Positions 12,026 through 23,866 are shown, numbered from the stretch's first letter. The stretch is 64,000 bases of DNA from Leguminivora glycinivorella (GCF_023078275.1 NC_062976.1:3906001-3970000); one strand, 5' to 3'. Notes: generated from the sequence alone by a model not told the origin. Numbers and translations are program-made.

Positions 12026-12482
12026 AATAAATTTATAGTTTAAAAAACTCTAGAAAAACACGCTTTAGTTGTCTCTATTTCTGGGATGAAGAGTAAACTA
12101 CTTATATGTGCTTTTAATGATAATATTTGATTGTAAAAGCGTGGGGCGCTGCAGCCGTGCTGCAAGTCCAGTTAGCGCGCCAATCTGTGTAAACTGCTTC
12201 TCGTAATATAGTTTAACTTGATTTCTCAGCAAGTTATACAAAAAGATTTTCCTGTTACAGCGCCCCACGCTTTTACAACCAAATATTATAATTAAAAGCA
12301 CAGAGTTTACTCTTCATCCCAGAAATAGAGACAACTAAAACGATCCATAATTTATTTTTGGCTTTTACGTGCATTTACATAAATCGTACATTGCACCATA
12401 AATCGTCTGAAATAGACGCCATATATTTACGTGCATTTATAAAAGCGTGTTTTTCTAGAGTTTTTTAAACTATAAATTTAAT
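12026..12482. mobile_element. Long foldback element with interrupted right arm
   Basis: The outer, middle and inner blocks all pair: TTTAAAAAACTCTAGAAAAA with TTTTTCTAGAGTTTTTTAAA, TAGTTGTCTCTATTTCTGGG with its complement at about 12316-12341, and AAAAGCGTGGGGCGCTG with CAGCGCCCCACGCTTTT. The right arm holds about 100 extra bases (12343-12443) that the left lacks, themselves containing TTTACGTGCATTTA twice. Confidence 0.8.
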
Positions 12483-13329
12483 TTAGTCGTTAATAATGAA
12501 ATATCTTTAAAATTTAAACATAAATTTATTCCAAGTAGGCGAATTTCGCAAGCCATTTGTGGCTAACACGTATTGCTACTTAATAATAATTAATACCACC
12601 TGATGTATAGGTACCAAGCTTATCGCAATAAAGTTTTTCATTGATTCATTTAATTTTTATTTTTATTTCAATTTCTATTTTATTGAGCCCACATTCTCTC
12701 CATCTCCGCCAGTGTGTCTGTATTGCATGGTGTTTTACCTGTCAGCTTTAGAACAATCTAGCTCTTCTATCTGGAGAGCACTAAGTAATTTTACTCTACT
12801 CAGGGCCACATGAGCCTGTCCAACCGCAAAAGTAAGGGACCCTAAATACACCACTGCGTAGTGCCTTGCATCTTGTGCACGGTAGATGCCCAACTTGAAA
12901 TCACTAGGAGTCAATGCCGGCCAGTGCCGGCCTGTGCAATCGATTAGGGTTGTGTGGGTTGGTTGAGCGAATTTGAGTTTCGGCAGGTTTGGGAAGAAAT
13001 TTTAGCATGTAGGGAAAAAATCGCGATCGCGAGCGTAGCGAGCGCGAAATTTTTTCATAGTGCTGCGCTAATTTGAAGATTAATGCAATACGGAACTTAA
13101 GGATTTCATCTTACTCTGTAAGAGGATAGAGACAGAGGGTTGAATTTTCTCAGTCGCACTCTAGTATATTTACGTTGGGTTGAACCTGGATATGGAACGT
13201 GGACGCGACATTTTGCTAAGCAACTAAAAGACTGATAGTGGCTCTGGGAACTGTAGACCTTCGCGACATGCTTAGCAGTAGCGTGGCGTGAAATTTTTCG
13301 TTGATAAAGCCACCCCCCCACCCCCCACC
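12483..13329. other. Mostly featureless; palindrome at 13005
   Basis: The part 12690-12950 is richer in GC, with scraps such as CCACATGAGCCTGTCCAACC, possibly an old coding relic, but no frame is open. Confidence 0.5.
13005..13060. repeat. GC palindrome in AT-rich DNA
   Basis: AAAAAATCGCGATCGCGAGC, then GTAGCGAGCGCGAAATTTTTT, forms a near-perfect hairpin. It lies 280 bp before the hairpin-bearing tandem array at 13330 and may be its outer part. Confidence 0.5.
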
Positions 13330-13827
13330 TTATTTTCGCTCTTAAGGGTCGCAAGAAAACCCACACCCACCTTTTTTATATACTACGTTAATCTTTCTTT
13401 TTTTCGGGGGCCGAGCCCCCCTTTATTTACTCTTAAGGGTCACAAGAAAACCCTAACCCAACTTATTTTTAATATTACGTTAATCTTTTTTTATATGCGG
13501 GGGCTTCGCCCCCGAGCCCCTCTTACTTTTGCTCTTAAGGGTCACAAGAAAACCCTTAACCAACTTATTTTAAATACTACGTTGATATTTATTTAGGCAA
13601 TCATGGTCGCGCGATAAATGATAAAACAGCAGGCCGTCCCTATCGATGCTCGATGTTTTATCGTTTATCGCGCGACCATGATTGCCTGGCTGGGCTGCAT
13701 ATTTAAGGGTCACAAAAAAGACCCTAACCTGACTTAGTTTAGATATACTGATTCGGTCTTTCCTTTTTCCGCTCATAAGGGTCGCAAGAAAACGCTAACC
13801 TAGCTTAGGCCTCGCTTCGCTTCGGTC
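13330..13827 (+). repeat. Tandem array, period about 95-105 bp, with GC hairpins
   Basis: Five decaying units share CTCTTAAGGGTCACAAGAAA and ACCCTAACC. Units 1 and 2 end in a perfect hairpin (GGGGGCCGAGCCCCC at 13407, GCGGGGGCTTCGCCCCCG at 13498). Unit 3 is split by the MITE at 13595-13687. Confidence 0.8.
13595..13687. mobile_element. 93-bp palindromic MITE
   Basis: AGGCAATCATGGTCGCGCGA, then TAAATGATAAAACA, is mirrored by TGTTTTATCGTTTATCGCGC and then GACCATGATTGCCT. It splits a unit of the tandem array at 13330-13827. Same family as 45787-45855. Confidence 0.85.
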
Positions 13828-13899
13828 AATAATAGGTTTGTTATAACGTTGAAAACGTAACGTTCGAAGTTCATTACGTGGCCTTTCTCACAAGCGCAA

Positions 13900-14612
13900 A
13901 CAGAACTATGATACGATATGCCATCATGGAATGCCAGTGCCTATCTTCGCCATCTTCGGGCTTCATTATCAGACCTTGAAACCTAATCGTGGTCAAAGTT
14001 CATTAAGTATAAGACTTTTCTAAGAAACCCAAAAACAGCTTTGATACGATGTTCCATCATGTAGTTCCAGTTCATATCTTCCGGCTCCATCATCAGACTT
14101 TGAAACCTAATCGTAGTCAAAGTTTATTACAAGACTTTTCTAAGAAACCCTAATAAAACAGCTTTCATACGATGTTCCATCATGTAGTTCCAGTTCATAT
14201 CTTCCGGCTCCATCATCAGACTTTGAAACCTAATCGTAGTCAAAGTTCATTACAAGACTTTTCTAAGAAACCCAAAAACAGCTATGATACGATGTTCCAT
14301 CATGTAGTTCCAGTTCATATCTTCCGGCTCCATCATCAGACTTTGAAACCTAATCTTAGTCAAAGTTCATTACAAGACTTTTCTAAGAAACCCAAAAACA
14401 GCTATGATACGATGTTCCATCATGTAGTTCCAGTTCATATCTTCCGGCTCCATGATCAGATCAGTTCAACAGTACCATATTATTGTATTGTCATCAGAAC
14501 TGCATACAGCTGCCAATTTTCATTACGCTACGATCCTTGGAAGATGGTTAAATTAGCCTTCGTAAATTCCATTACATACTTATAGTTAGTTACATACACG
14601 ACGACCTAATAA
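13900..14612 (+). repeat. 120-bp tandem array A plus terminal segment
   Basis: Five units, the last three very alike (AAACAGCTATGATACGATGT, TCCATCATGTAGTTCCAGTT, CGGCTCCATCATCAGACTTT), then a unique tail of about 150 bp ending TAATAAAAGCGTGTTAAAAA. The same last unit plus tail recurs at 23623-23866, so array and tail belong to one element. Units are 40 codons long and stay open in one frame for 137 codons. Confidence 0.82.
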
Positions 14613-14654
14613 AAGCGTGTTAAAAACTTAAAACTCGACTTCCGTCGTCGCGCG

Positions 14655-14880
14655 CTTTGTACCATCTGTTTAGACGGCGCGTATTAACACGAGCCGAGCC
14701 GAAGATGGCGCGCGCGCCTTTGATCCGTGTCGAAAAAACCGACAAGTGATGGATCGCGCGAACTTTGCCGAGCCGAGCCGAGCCGCGCCGAGCGTAGCTG
14801 TTTAAACGGCGCGTGGCGCGCCGGATCACGAGCCGAGCCAGGCTCGGCTCGCGTTATCGCGCGCCGTTTAAACGCACCTT
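14655..14880. repeat. GC-rich GAGCCGAGCC repeat, inverted layout
   Basis: Contains GTTTAGACGGCGCGTATTAA, GCCGAGCCGAGCCGAGCC, GTTTAAACGGCGCGTGGCGC and the inverted end GCGCGCCGTTTAAACGCACC. Confidence 0.7.
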
Positions 14881-15052
14881 AATGGGAATTCGAACTAAAA
14901 ACATTGTTTGAAAAGTGGTAAATGTGACAGTGGCAGGCCCTGGGGAGTCGCGTTGCTTTGACAGACTTGCGTTTACTTTGCGAGTTTTGTATCACGTAAT
15001 AGTTGAAGGTGTACACGATATACATATTAATTGAATTGCGACCACCTGCAGC

Positions 15053-15226
15053 AATCCATACTAATATTATAAATGGGAAAGTGTGTATGTCTGTTTGTCC
15101 GTCTTTCACGGCAAAACGGAGTGACGAATTGACGTGACTTTTTAAGTGGAGATCGTTGAAGGGATGGAGAGTGACATAGGCTACTTTTTATCTCTTTCTA
15201 AAGCGAGCGAAGCTGCGGGCAATAGC
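15053..15226 (-). repeat. GCGGCTTCGCTCGCG retroposon, copy
   Basis: Reverse-oriented near full copy (CCATACTAATATTATAAATG to AGCTGCGGGCAATAGCTA). Confidence 0.8.
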
Positions 15227-15984
15227 TACTTAGTACAATATAAAGCGTACTATCGTACAATATGGCCACTCCCGTTCCTCGCTGAATGTCTCACAGTTAC
15301 AGCCTGTCAAAAACGCGACCAGTCGACCGGTCATATCTCAGTCATACAAGCATAGTACACGTTCACCTACACGAGCTAAGACTGTGTGCTAGGAACGCGC
15401 CTCTTTCATATATCTGATCGCCAATGTCCAAGGTGTGTCAATGGTGTGCTCACATGTCCACAATCTCCGCGAACATTGTATCTACAAGATCAGCTACGTC
15501 AGCCATTTGCAAGCATAAAAGAGACAGCAACGGACTTGAAAGCAGTCACCGTGACCATATCAGCCGTGGAACTTTACAATCTTAGTTATTAATAAAATTT
15601 AATTGTGATTGGCATTTAATTGAGGAGTGTCTTTTCAAAAGGACTTATTTTTGTAAGTCATCAGATGTTATTTTTATCTATGTCTTCCTAGAGAAATAAC
15701 CTTACAATGATGGTCGTTTTCGGCAACCAAAAACAGTCCTCAATTTTATTATGGTTGTTTTTGGCGATGTACACTTTTTACGCGTCGCAAATGTTAGAAT
15801 CCATTGTAAAAGTAAGGTAACAATCATAATTATTCGCTGCTTCTGCTTATCAAATTAACTCTGTACACATTTAAAGAGAACAAAGTGAGGGTTATAAACG
15901 CCATGTAATTGATATTTTGTCATTAATTTAAACTTTATTGCAATGCCAGGATCACTCCAAGGCCGGACCTATTTCGTTAATTTT
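15227..15984. other. No feature seen
   Basis: GC-mixed 15250-15590 holds two short frames without motifs, perhaps an old retroposon. The rest is AT-rich. Confidence 0.5.
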
Positions 15985-16185
15985 TTATACTACGTCGGTG
16001 GCAAACAAGCGTACGGCCCGCCTGATGGAAAGCGGTCACCGTAACCTACGGACGCCTGCAACTCAAAGAGTGTCACATGCGCGTTGACACCCCATTAGAA
16101 ACTTGTACATTCCCTTTTGCTGTGTTAAATACACAGTAAAAAGGAGTGCACAAGTTCCAAGGAGGTTAATTGTTTCAAATCAATC
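15985..16185 (-). repeat. Retroposon terminus related to the CCTGATGG-type tail
   Basis: Contains CAAACAAGCGTACGGCCCGC, CTGATGGAAAGCGGTCACCG and GGACGCCTGCAACTC. This is a block I recognise as widely dispersed in Lepidoptera. It is diverged from the copies at 25795 and 39718. No reading frame survives. Confidence 0.45.
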
Positions 16186-16710
16186 AATTGGTTGTTTAAA
16201 TCGCGCTTCGCTGCCATCTTTCAACTTTTTAATTGAAATTACTTACAGTTTTAATTTGAGATTGTAAAACATGTAATTAATAAGGGGTAGGTAGTCAGTA
16301 GTCACATATGCCCCTAATAAGCCATTCAAGTGCTGACCAAAAGAAAATTTGCATTCTGATATTTTACAAATCTTTGCTCTTTACATATAAAATAATTATA
16401 TACATACGTATATAATAATTGTATATTAATAAATAATTATATACGTATCAAATAAAAAATATCGTCGTTTGTCCTTCATTTAAAGCCCTAACAGGATATT
16501 GATTAATTTACAATAATTACATTACTTATGCAATCAGAACTCGCCACTTTAGCCCTAATCTGACTGCTGTCAACTGTCATTTTCCCTGTCGCGTGTCAGA
16601 GGAATAAATTATTCAACATAATTATTGTTATCTTAATTAAAATGATGAGTAATTTCTATACATAATTAAATATGTTTAATCAATTATGTTTAATCAAGTT
16701 TGGTTTTCTT
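16186..16710. other. No feature seen
   Basis: AT-rich, with a TATATAC/GTATATA palindromic patch at 16390-16450. Confidence 0.6.
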
Positions 16711-16817
16711 TTAACCCCTTATTTGCCAAGAGTGGCCCTGAAACTTAAGTAGTTTCATGTGCTCTGCCAACCCCTTTATGGGATACAGGCGTGATTGTAT
16801 GTATGTATGTATGTATG
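16711..16817 (-). repeat. CACGCCTGTATCCC repeat, partial copy
   Basis: Proximal half, reversed, ending in (GTAT)n. Confidence 0.75.
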
Positions 16818-16902
16818 TTTAATCAATTTGCAGTAGAACAACTGAAATTGAGTTGTTAATAAGATAATGTATCCATACTAATGTTATAGTAAGAGGCTAC
16901 AG

Positions 16903-17367
16903 AAGCGAAATGCTAAAATGAAAGGAGCCCCCCTTTCTATTTGGGGATTTTAGTTAAATATACTAGTGTTATTAATTAGATTTATCGAAAAAAAATTGTC
17001 CCTTCAGAACATTTTTTTTAATCGAGGTTCCGCTCTCGACTTTTCCTCTCCAAAACTTAATCAATCGTAATGAAATTTTAGAATCTGAATAAAAATAAAA
17101 TAATCTGTGTCGGACTATTTAGTTTTTTTGCTAATTGTTACCAATTTTGAAAGTTTTGAAACCATACCTTTTATTGCGCCATAATCAATAAAACCGATTT
17201 TGGAAATTTTTGATGGGCTCTAGCGTCTTTAAAAATAAGAATATCAAAAAAAATCAAAACGGTCCGACACAGATAAAAATTATAATAATCTGTGTTGAAA
17301 ACATCATTGCTCTATCGTCAAAAACCAGGGAGGAAATAGTCGAGAGCGTTTGTATGGAGAATTGACC
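16903..17367 (-). repeat. 490-bp dispersed repeat, copy 2
   Basis: Reverse-oriented, diverged copy of 248-731, keeping both ATCTGTGTCGGAC arms. Confidence 0.75.
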
Positions 17368-17394
17368 CCTCCTGTGTCATCTTAGGTACCTCAT

Positions 17395-17650
17395 TTACGA
17401 CAACCGGTCTGGCATAGTCGATAGTGACCTGTCTCCTAAGCCAATGGTCCTGGGTTCCGTTAAGGACAATTATTTGTGTGATGAACACAGATATTTTGTT
17501 CCTGAGTCATGGATGTTTTTTTATGTATATATAAGTACATTATGTACATCGTTACCTACATCCATAGTACCTAATTTACAAGCTTTGCTTAGTTTGGGGC
17601 TTGGTTTATCTGTGAAAGGTGTCACCTTGATATTGATTTATTTAGGCTTG
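17395..17650 (+). mobile_element. tRNA-headed SINE
   Basis: The head resembles a Pol III promoter: A-box-like TGGCATAGTCGATAGTGACC and B-box-like GGGTTCCG. Then comes the body TTATTTGTGTGATGAACACA, GTTCCTGAGTCATGGATG and GCTTTGCTTAGTTTGGGGCT. Other copies or parts lie at 19940-20165, 33893-34062 and 45710-46055. Confidence 0.75.
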
Positions 17651-18743
17651 GGCGCATGCCTTACTACTAGGTAAACAACGTTCAATAAACGCGTGTACTG
17701 AATCATAAAAACGACTTTCACTGTAACCTCATAAAACTTCCAAAATCCACACAACTAGTTTCCCTTTAACCAGTGCGTGTCACAGTGTTGGTGCCACAGA
17801 TATAGGAAGAAAGGAGATCGGTCGGACATGCCAGGCGATTTGTATTGAATGACCTGACGCAATTTCATGAACCTACACACACTTCTAGATGGACCAGGGG
17901 CGACTCACTCCGCGATTCTTTCGCCAAGCTACAAGTATATGCTGGCGGCCGCGCATTCGCGGCCCATTCATTGGTGACGACCGTCGCGCGGCGCAATAAG
18001 TATAACTTAATGTCGGCTGCTCGCGTGCGGTCGGTTTGTTAATTTAGGTAAGAATTATGAATGGCGGAATATGTGAACATCAAAGCAGCCTTCGGTACTT
18101 GTACTTTTATATATTCTGTCGATAGACGCTCCAATTGGGCTATTGCGCAATAGACTCGCACCCTTTCTATGTCTGTGTACGTGCGAACAACTAGCGATAG
18201 GTGTCATCACGCACGCACACAATGACAACTGTATACTCAATAAGCTAACATGCGACACGTCCGCCGGTGGTTTGTCCGCTCCCTAGTGTTACATGCTCTA
18301 AGGTTGGTATATTAAAAGCCCGCGTCGGGGTAAATACCCCGATGAGCAAACACGGGTAAATTACCCTTATTTTTACAATATTTTGATATATTGTCGGTAA
18401 TAACAGGCGGAGCGGCGGCCAGTGACGTTTTACAGTTGGAAATCGTGGACAAATGTGTTTGCTTAATGTGAGGAGTGGGTGGGTGCGGCGGTACTATTGG
18501 TTCGTGAGTAAGGTTGTGTCGAGAAAAAAGTGAGATAACATTGACTACAAGCGGCACATGAAACGTGCACTATAAATAGGTAATAAGTAGACAATAAAGA
18601 TTACATACGTACTTAGCATTATTTTCTTGACTTTGTAACTACTCTTTAAAATTTTACTTGGTTCTTATTTCAATCATGTTTTTTACTATGATTTAGTATA
18701 ACAAATTGTAAGCTCCCAGCTGCGTTTACTTGTAGCCAACATC
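17651..18743. other. No gene recognised
   Basis: A CpG-containing stretch at 17840-18040 has a 65-codon frame, and another GC patch is at 18290-18500. Neither shows a motif or splice layout I can defend. Confidence 0.45.
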
Positions 18744-18861
18744 TGGCGTCTCGCGAGTGTAGCGTTGGGCCAATTGTCTAGCAAAGCCTGACGCTGCATC
18801 GGCGTGAAGTCGACGCGGCGTTTTTTCCATTCTTGGCCCGACGCTACGCTCGCGACACGCC
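18744..18861. mobile_element. GC-rich MITE
   Basis: 28-bp inverted ends, 25 matching (GGCGTCTCGCGAGTGTAGCG on the left), around a 62-bp middle. It stands out by GC content in AT-rich DNA. Confidence 0.7.
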
Positions 18862-18972
18862 CACTAAATGTGGGGGGACCCTTAGCGGTCCCGAAAACCG
18901 CAACAACAATTCAACAGAACACAATAATAAAAGTTTTTAGCATGAAAAGCAGTTGAGGACTATCAAAAATCT

Positions 18973-19217
18973 ATACATATACATATACATACATATAATC
19001 ACGCCTGTATCCCATAAAGGGGTAGGCAGAGCACATGAACTACTAAGTTTCAGTGCCACTCTTGGCAAAAAGGGGTTAAAAGAAATCCAAATTGTGACAT
19101 TGCAGTGGCAGGTCGCCAGCCTCTCACCTACGCCACAATTTATAACCCATATCCGACAGTCGACTTCTACGACACCCACGGGAAGAAAGGGGGTGGTGAA
19201 ATTCTTAACCCGTCACA
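18973..19217 (+). repeat. CACGCCTGTATCCC repeat, full copy
   Basis: Same order of blocks as 9622-9877. Confidence 0.8.
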
Positions 19218-19592
19218 CGGGTGACACGGGTTCAAAAATCTATGATATCAAAAAATGTTCAGTTCAGTGGTGGTGGCTGCATTTCTCACGTCAAATTCGA
19301 ACTCACCCTTCGAGATCCCCTAGTACCACCACCTATTTGAGTTTAGATTTTTTAATGAACGTACAAGCCATTGTTTCGGTGTTTTAAATAATGGAATAAA
19401 TTGCTGTTTGGTTTCCAGCACACGCCAGTTTTATAGCCTTTTCTATGGCCCGTGTGTTTGTTCGGAATTGCGTGGCTCATATTAAAATCAAACTCGTTAA
19501 GACTAGGCAATGGGTATATTGATTAGAGGAATTTTCGAATTTTTTTAAGGTTTCATAAATGTAATTATAACCTTTGTCCTATCTGTAGAAAC
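19218..19592. other. No feature seen
   Basis: Unremarkable AT-rich DNA. Confidence 0.6.
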
Positions 19593-19936
19593 AATAGTTA
19601 TTTGTTATACAAGGGGGCAAAGTTGTATTTTAATGCCGAGTGTGGAATTTAACACACGAGAAGTAAAATACATTTGCACCCAAGTGTAACACAAAACTTT
19701 TCCCCTCACTATAGCGAGGAAACTACAACGCAAAAAATGCATTTATCACTGCTTCCAGTAGTTCCACAAGTAGTAAATCATCTTTATTACTAGATTCATC
19801 TACTTTTATCAATTTTGAAGCAGTTAATTTGACTTTATTCAAGGTCAAATTACTTTACCCACTAGTGGATAAAATGCGTTTTTACCCGCTGGTATTAAAG
19901 GACAAAACACGTGTTTCCGAGCTAGTGAGGGGAAAA
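19593..19936. mobile_element. Repeat family with GTGAGGGGAAAA end, copy 1 (short form)
   Basis: Almost identical in order to 29091-29521: AGTTATTTGTTATACAAGGG, AACTACAACGCAAAAAA, AGTAGTTCCACA, TTACCCACTAGTGGATAAAA, GCTAGTGAGGGGAAAA. It lacks the 100-bp hairpin block that copy 2 carries after GAGTGTGGAATT. Confidence 0.8.
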
Positions 19937-19939
19937 TAA

Positions 19940-20165
19940 ATAAATAAATGAATGAATGTTATAGGACATTTTTTACACAGATTGACTGAGCCCCACAGTA
20001 AGCTCAAGGAGGCTTGTATTTTGGGTACTCAGACAACGATATATATAATATACAAATACATATATACATAGAAAACATCCATGACTCAGGAACAAATGTC
20101 TGTGCTCATCACACAAATAAATGCCCTTTTACCGGGATTCGAACCCGGAACCGCCACAATACCAC
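19940..20165 (-). mobile_element. tRNA-headed SINE, minus-strand copy
   Basis: It has the best B box: on the minus strand CCGGGTTCGAATCCCGGTAA at about 20136-20155, then the SINE body and the TTTATTT tail at 19938-19950. The A-box part is cut away. Confidence 0.7.
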
Positions 20166-22523
20166 CACAATAGTCTTTGACAAAAGACAGGCTACTTGTT
20201 GAATATTGCTAACGAGAGTAGGTAACCCGAGTTTGCAACATTTTTACGCCTATGTTACACATAATGTTTTTCATCACACTTGCAACAAATAAAAAAATAT
20301 CTAAAAAGACAAAAGGAAGTTAAATACAGTACGTACTAGAAATTTTATAACTCCCCGTGATTTTTCTATAACTCCCGCTCCGCCTACATGCAATAATTGC
20401 ACATTTACTGTGGGAGTGTTGTGCAAAACAAATTAAACTAGCTTCTACTAAGTCGAACTGGAATAAAGCCTAGCATTGGCATACTAAACCGTAGCACAGG
20501 TATATACGAGTAATAAGTACTTTTTATCCACCAAGCCAGGCCTATGCAAAAGTCTATCAGACCATAGATAACATGTCAATGGATCAGACGGTCTCTACCA
20601 ACAAGAGAAACATCCATAAAAATCATAAACACAAGCAAACGCACCCTAACAAGCCTAACTAATAGCGTTATAAAATACCTAATCATTGCCTACTGTATCA
20701 CTACTTAATAACACCTTGCCTATGTCAACTTCTGATGCCTCCCTACCAAACACTATTTTCCATTCATATTTTATAAAACTTTTTTAAGGCTGCTTTCAAA
20801 AAAAACGTCAAAATAATGTAAAATTGATAGTTTTAGTCGGTGAAATACTACACTTTCCGTTGTCCAATAGATTTATTTAATTCGAGTTCCAGTTAGAGCA
20901 TCTTATTATCTTGATTTTTATAAGACTGGATTTTTGAAAACTAACTCACTAAATTAATTATGAATTTTTCTCTAATGCACGTTTAGAAAAACGCACGTAT
21001 AGAGCTGAATCAGTCGATCTTATTTGTAAAATTTGGACAATTTTGAATATTAAAACGGGTAAATTTATAATTCGTATATCCTGTACCACAATCATTTCAG
21101 ACTAGATTTTTATTTTAAGTTTTTGAAAAAGAGTAAACTAGCCTAAGGCGAATTCAATTTTTTTCAGAAATTACCTAAAATTAAGTGACAATTTCTTTAA
21201 AAACCTACATCACATCGAAGTAAGTTTTGTACTAAATTAATCTGCAACGTTTACTTAAATTGCTGTTATGCCTTAGTGATTATAAATTGCTATTATTGAT
21301 TTTTGCCAATTTTTTGAAAACGAGCCTTCACCGGTACAATTATTACCACTTTTGGACATTTTCTCATATTTTGTTAGATCAAGTAGAAAAAGTCCTATAA
21401 TGTGATATATATTTATAAACTACTCGCAAAGCCCTTTAATTTGATACCACACACGGTATGATCAAGCGCTCGGTTGCGATTTCACTATTTTTAACACGAA
21501 AGCCCTCTTAAACCAACGACATAGAATTCGAAATCGTTGGAATTTGAATTTCGAACTTCGCACCCATTTGTTTTTTTGGCAAACTTAACATTGCTATATC
21601 CAAATTGTTTAAACACCTTTATTACTTTCAAATTAAGGTTGACAATGGTTTGATAAATAGTTTTATAAGTGATAAAGATAAGTTGGTAAAATGAACGTGC
21701 TATTTAATGACGTCATGCACCCCCTAGGCACTCCAAGTATTAAAATGATAAACGTACTATCGGGTATGGAAATCTCTCAATTTATTATACGACAGGTCAT
21801 TATTCTATTAGGTAAACAAAATTCAGGGGTTAATAGAGCCATTGGGTTATTAGGATAATAAAAGGGGGTTATAATGGCTGATGATGTTATTAGCACGATG
21901 TATGTGATTAGAATGTCATTTTAAACATAATTTTAGAAAATAATGTGGTGTTGATATTATCAAAACATTGAAAGATAGTTACGGAACTAAGAGCGAATGC
22001 TAGATTAGTTACCAAAGAAAAAAAAAAAGTAAAAAAAATGATTCAGAAAGTAGGTACGAGATAATACCTATTTCAATAGTCGTAACAATAGAGTACACTG
22101 TATATTTTTCCTATCCTGATCTATGAAAACTGTATGGTAAGTTATATTACAGTACCTAAGTTATATTTAAAAAATGTTATGAATGTTATATCTTAATAAC
22201 CTACTTGACAAAGATACTATATTTGACGAAGCCTGTGGCTTAACTTTGTACTTATTTTTTATTTTATTTGCCTATTTATTGCACAAACATATCATATATT
22301 TTACGAAGTTACGTTATAAAATCAAAATAATATAAGTAGTTACAATTTTGTGTGTTTCCAATAGCCAAGGATAACAGTTAAACACGGGTAATTAGAACCT
22401 AGTTTAAAAACTGGCCAAGCCGTATTTTTGCCCGCTTGATGTCAGATGAAAACATAGTGTATGAAATTACCAACGAGACCGCTTCTTCACAACTTGGAAT
22501 CACATCTAGCCTAGTAAGGCCCA
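20166..22523. other. Longest repeat-poor stretch
   Basis: 2.3 kb of AT-rich DNA without a frame above 60 codons or any repeat that I matched elsewhere in the window. Possibly unique intergenic or intronic DNA. Confidence 0.55.
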
Positions 22524-22620
22524 ATATAGATAGATAGATAGATAGATTTATTTATTTCTCCTTGAAAATAACATGGTATTTAACAATTAAAGATGTCTCA
22601 AAATAACATGAATTCACAAA
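22524..22620 (-). repeat. (GATA)n microsatellite next to a probable retroposon tail
   Basis: Five GATA units at 22527-22546, then TTTATTTATTTCTCCTTG. The arrangement mirrors the microsatellite-ended 3' tails elsewhere here, so it may be the end of a minus-strand copy. No coding part was recognised. Confidence 0.35.
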
Positions 22621-23622
22621 AAGATCGTCAGATTGTAAAACGTAATCAAAATTCATTAATATTTGTAAAATAACTACTTAACTAAACACACAACAATCAA
22701 AGAAAATCAAAATACAGCAATAATCAACCAAAAATGTAAAAGAAAAAGTCAAATACAGTAAAATAATAGTAATAAAATAATTAATACTATTTTATATTAA
22801 CCTACTTTTTTCAAAATGTAAATATTACAATGTACATAGTTGTTGCAATAATTTGAATCTTCCGTGGACCGAATAAAGTAGCATTTTTTTGTTTCATTTG
22901 ATTTTGAAGCAAACGAAATCTTACCAATTTTCATATTGGGTTCAAATTAAAAATAGAAAAACTAACTATGGTGGGCCTTACGAGTATAGAGCAAAGTTAA
23001 TTTTTGCTATTAAAAGTGACATTACCAAAGCAAAATAAATATTTCTTAATTTTAACCTAGATTGTTGAAAACAAAACAAAAAAGTGAGAATTGCGACGGA
23101 TACCCGTTTGATAATGTCTCGATTTATTTTTGTTCCATAATTGGAAAATAACTATCGTATTACGTGAGGTAAATTAAGTTCCTTTAAGCTTTTATTTTTT
23201 TCCCGATCAATCTTGGGTGTATATACTCCGCACCGCTAGGCTAGCACAGGCTATAACAGTTTACAAACCATAAATAACTGACTTAAATTAACCTTAAAAG
23301 GCCCATTCATGTTGTCTTGTAGCCTGTAGGTACTGTTAACACTAAACATTAAACTTCCATAACTCCGTTATTAATGGCAAAACTTTTACCGCTGTTCCAA
23401 AAGGTTACAAAACTCAAGAAAGAGGGGGAGAGAAAGGGGTGACATTTTTTTCATATTTTTTTAGATAATCTAATAATCTTAACTATAAAACTCCCGTGAG
23501 ACTCATACATATTTAAAAATATATATTTTAAAATATATATATATATATATTTTATATATCGACTTAATACGTGAGTAACCCGCTTAAAATATTTTTAAAT
23601 CTAATAATCTGCTGGATAAATT
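22621..23622. other. AT-rich, no gene
   Basis: Only the (AT)n tract near 23540 stands out. Confidence 0.6.
23515..23562. repeat. (AT)n-rich tract
   Basis: ATATATATATATATATATTT and neighbours. Simple sequence. Confidence 0.8.
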
Positions 23623-23866
23623 ACTTTTCTAAGAAACCCAAAAACAGCTATGATACGATGTTCCATCATGTAGTTCCAGTTAATATCTTCCGGCTCCATC
23701 ATCAGATCAGTTCAACAGTACCATATTATTGTATGGTCATCAGAACTACATACAGCTGCCAATTTTCATTACGCTACGATCCTTGGAAGATGGTTAAATT
23801 AGCCTCCTTAGATTCCATTACATAGTTAGTTACATACACGACGACCTAATAAAAGCGTGTTAAAAA
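23623..23866 (+). mobile_element. Single unit and terminal segment of the array A element
   Basis: One 120-bp unit followed by the tail TCAGTTCAACAGTACCATAT ... GCGTGTTAAAAA, matching 14390-14612. It shows a sharp common 3' end. Confidence 0.8.

Noticed and set aside
13330..13827. CRISPR-like array or bacterial terminators (GC hairpin followed by T run)
   Set aside because: The units are direct tandem repeats without spacers, in eukaryotic DNA. The hairpins are part of the repeat.
14172..14585. 137-codon frame over array A
   Set aside because: Same reason: 40-codon units of a tandem repeat plus part of its tail.
20136..20155. tRNA gene, because of a perfect B-box-like TTCGAATCCC
   Set aside because: No acceptor stem or anticodon arm. 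The following sequence is the body of a SINE.
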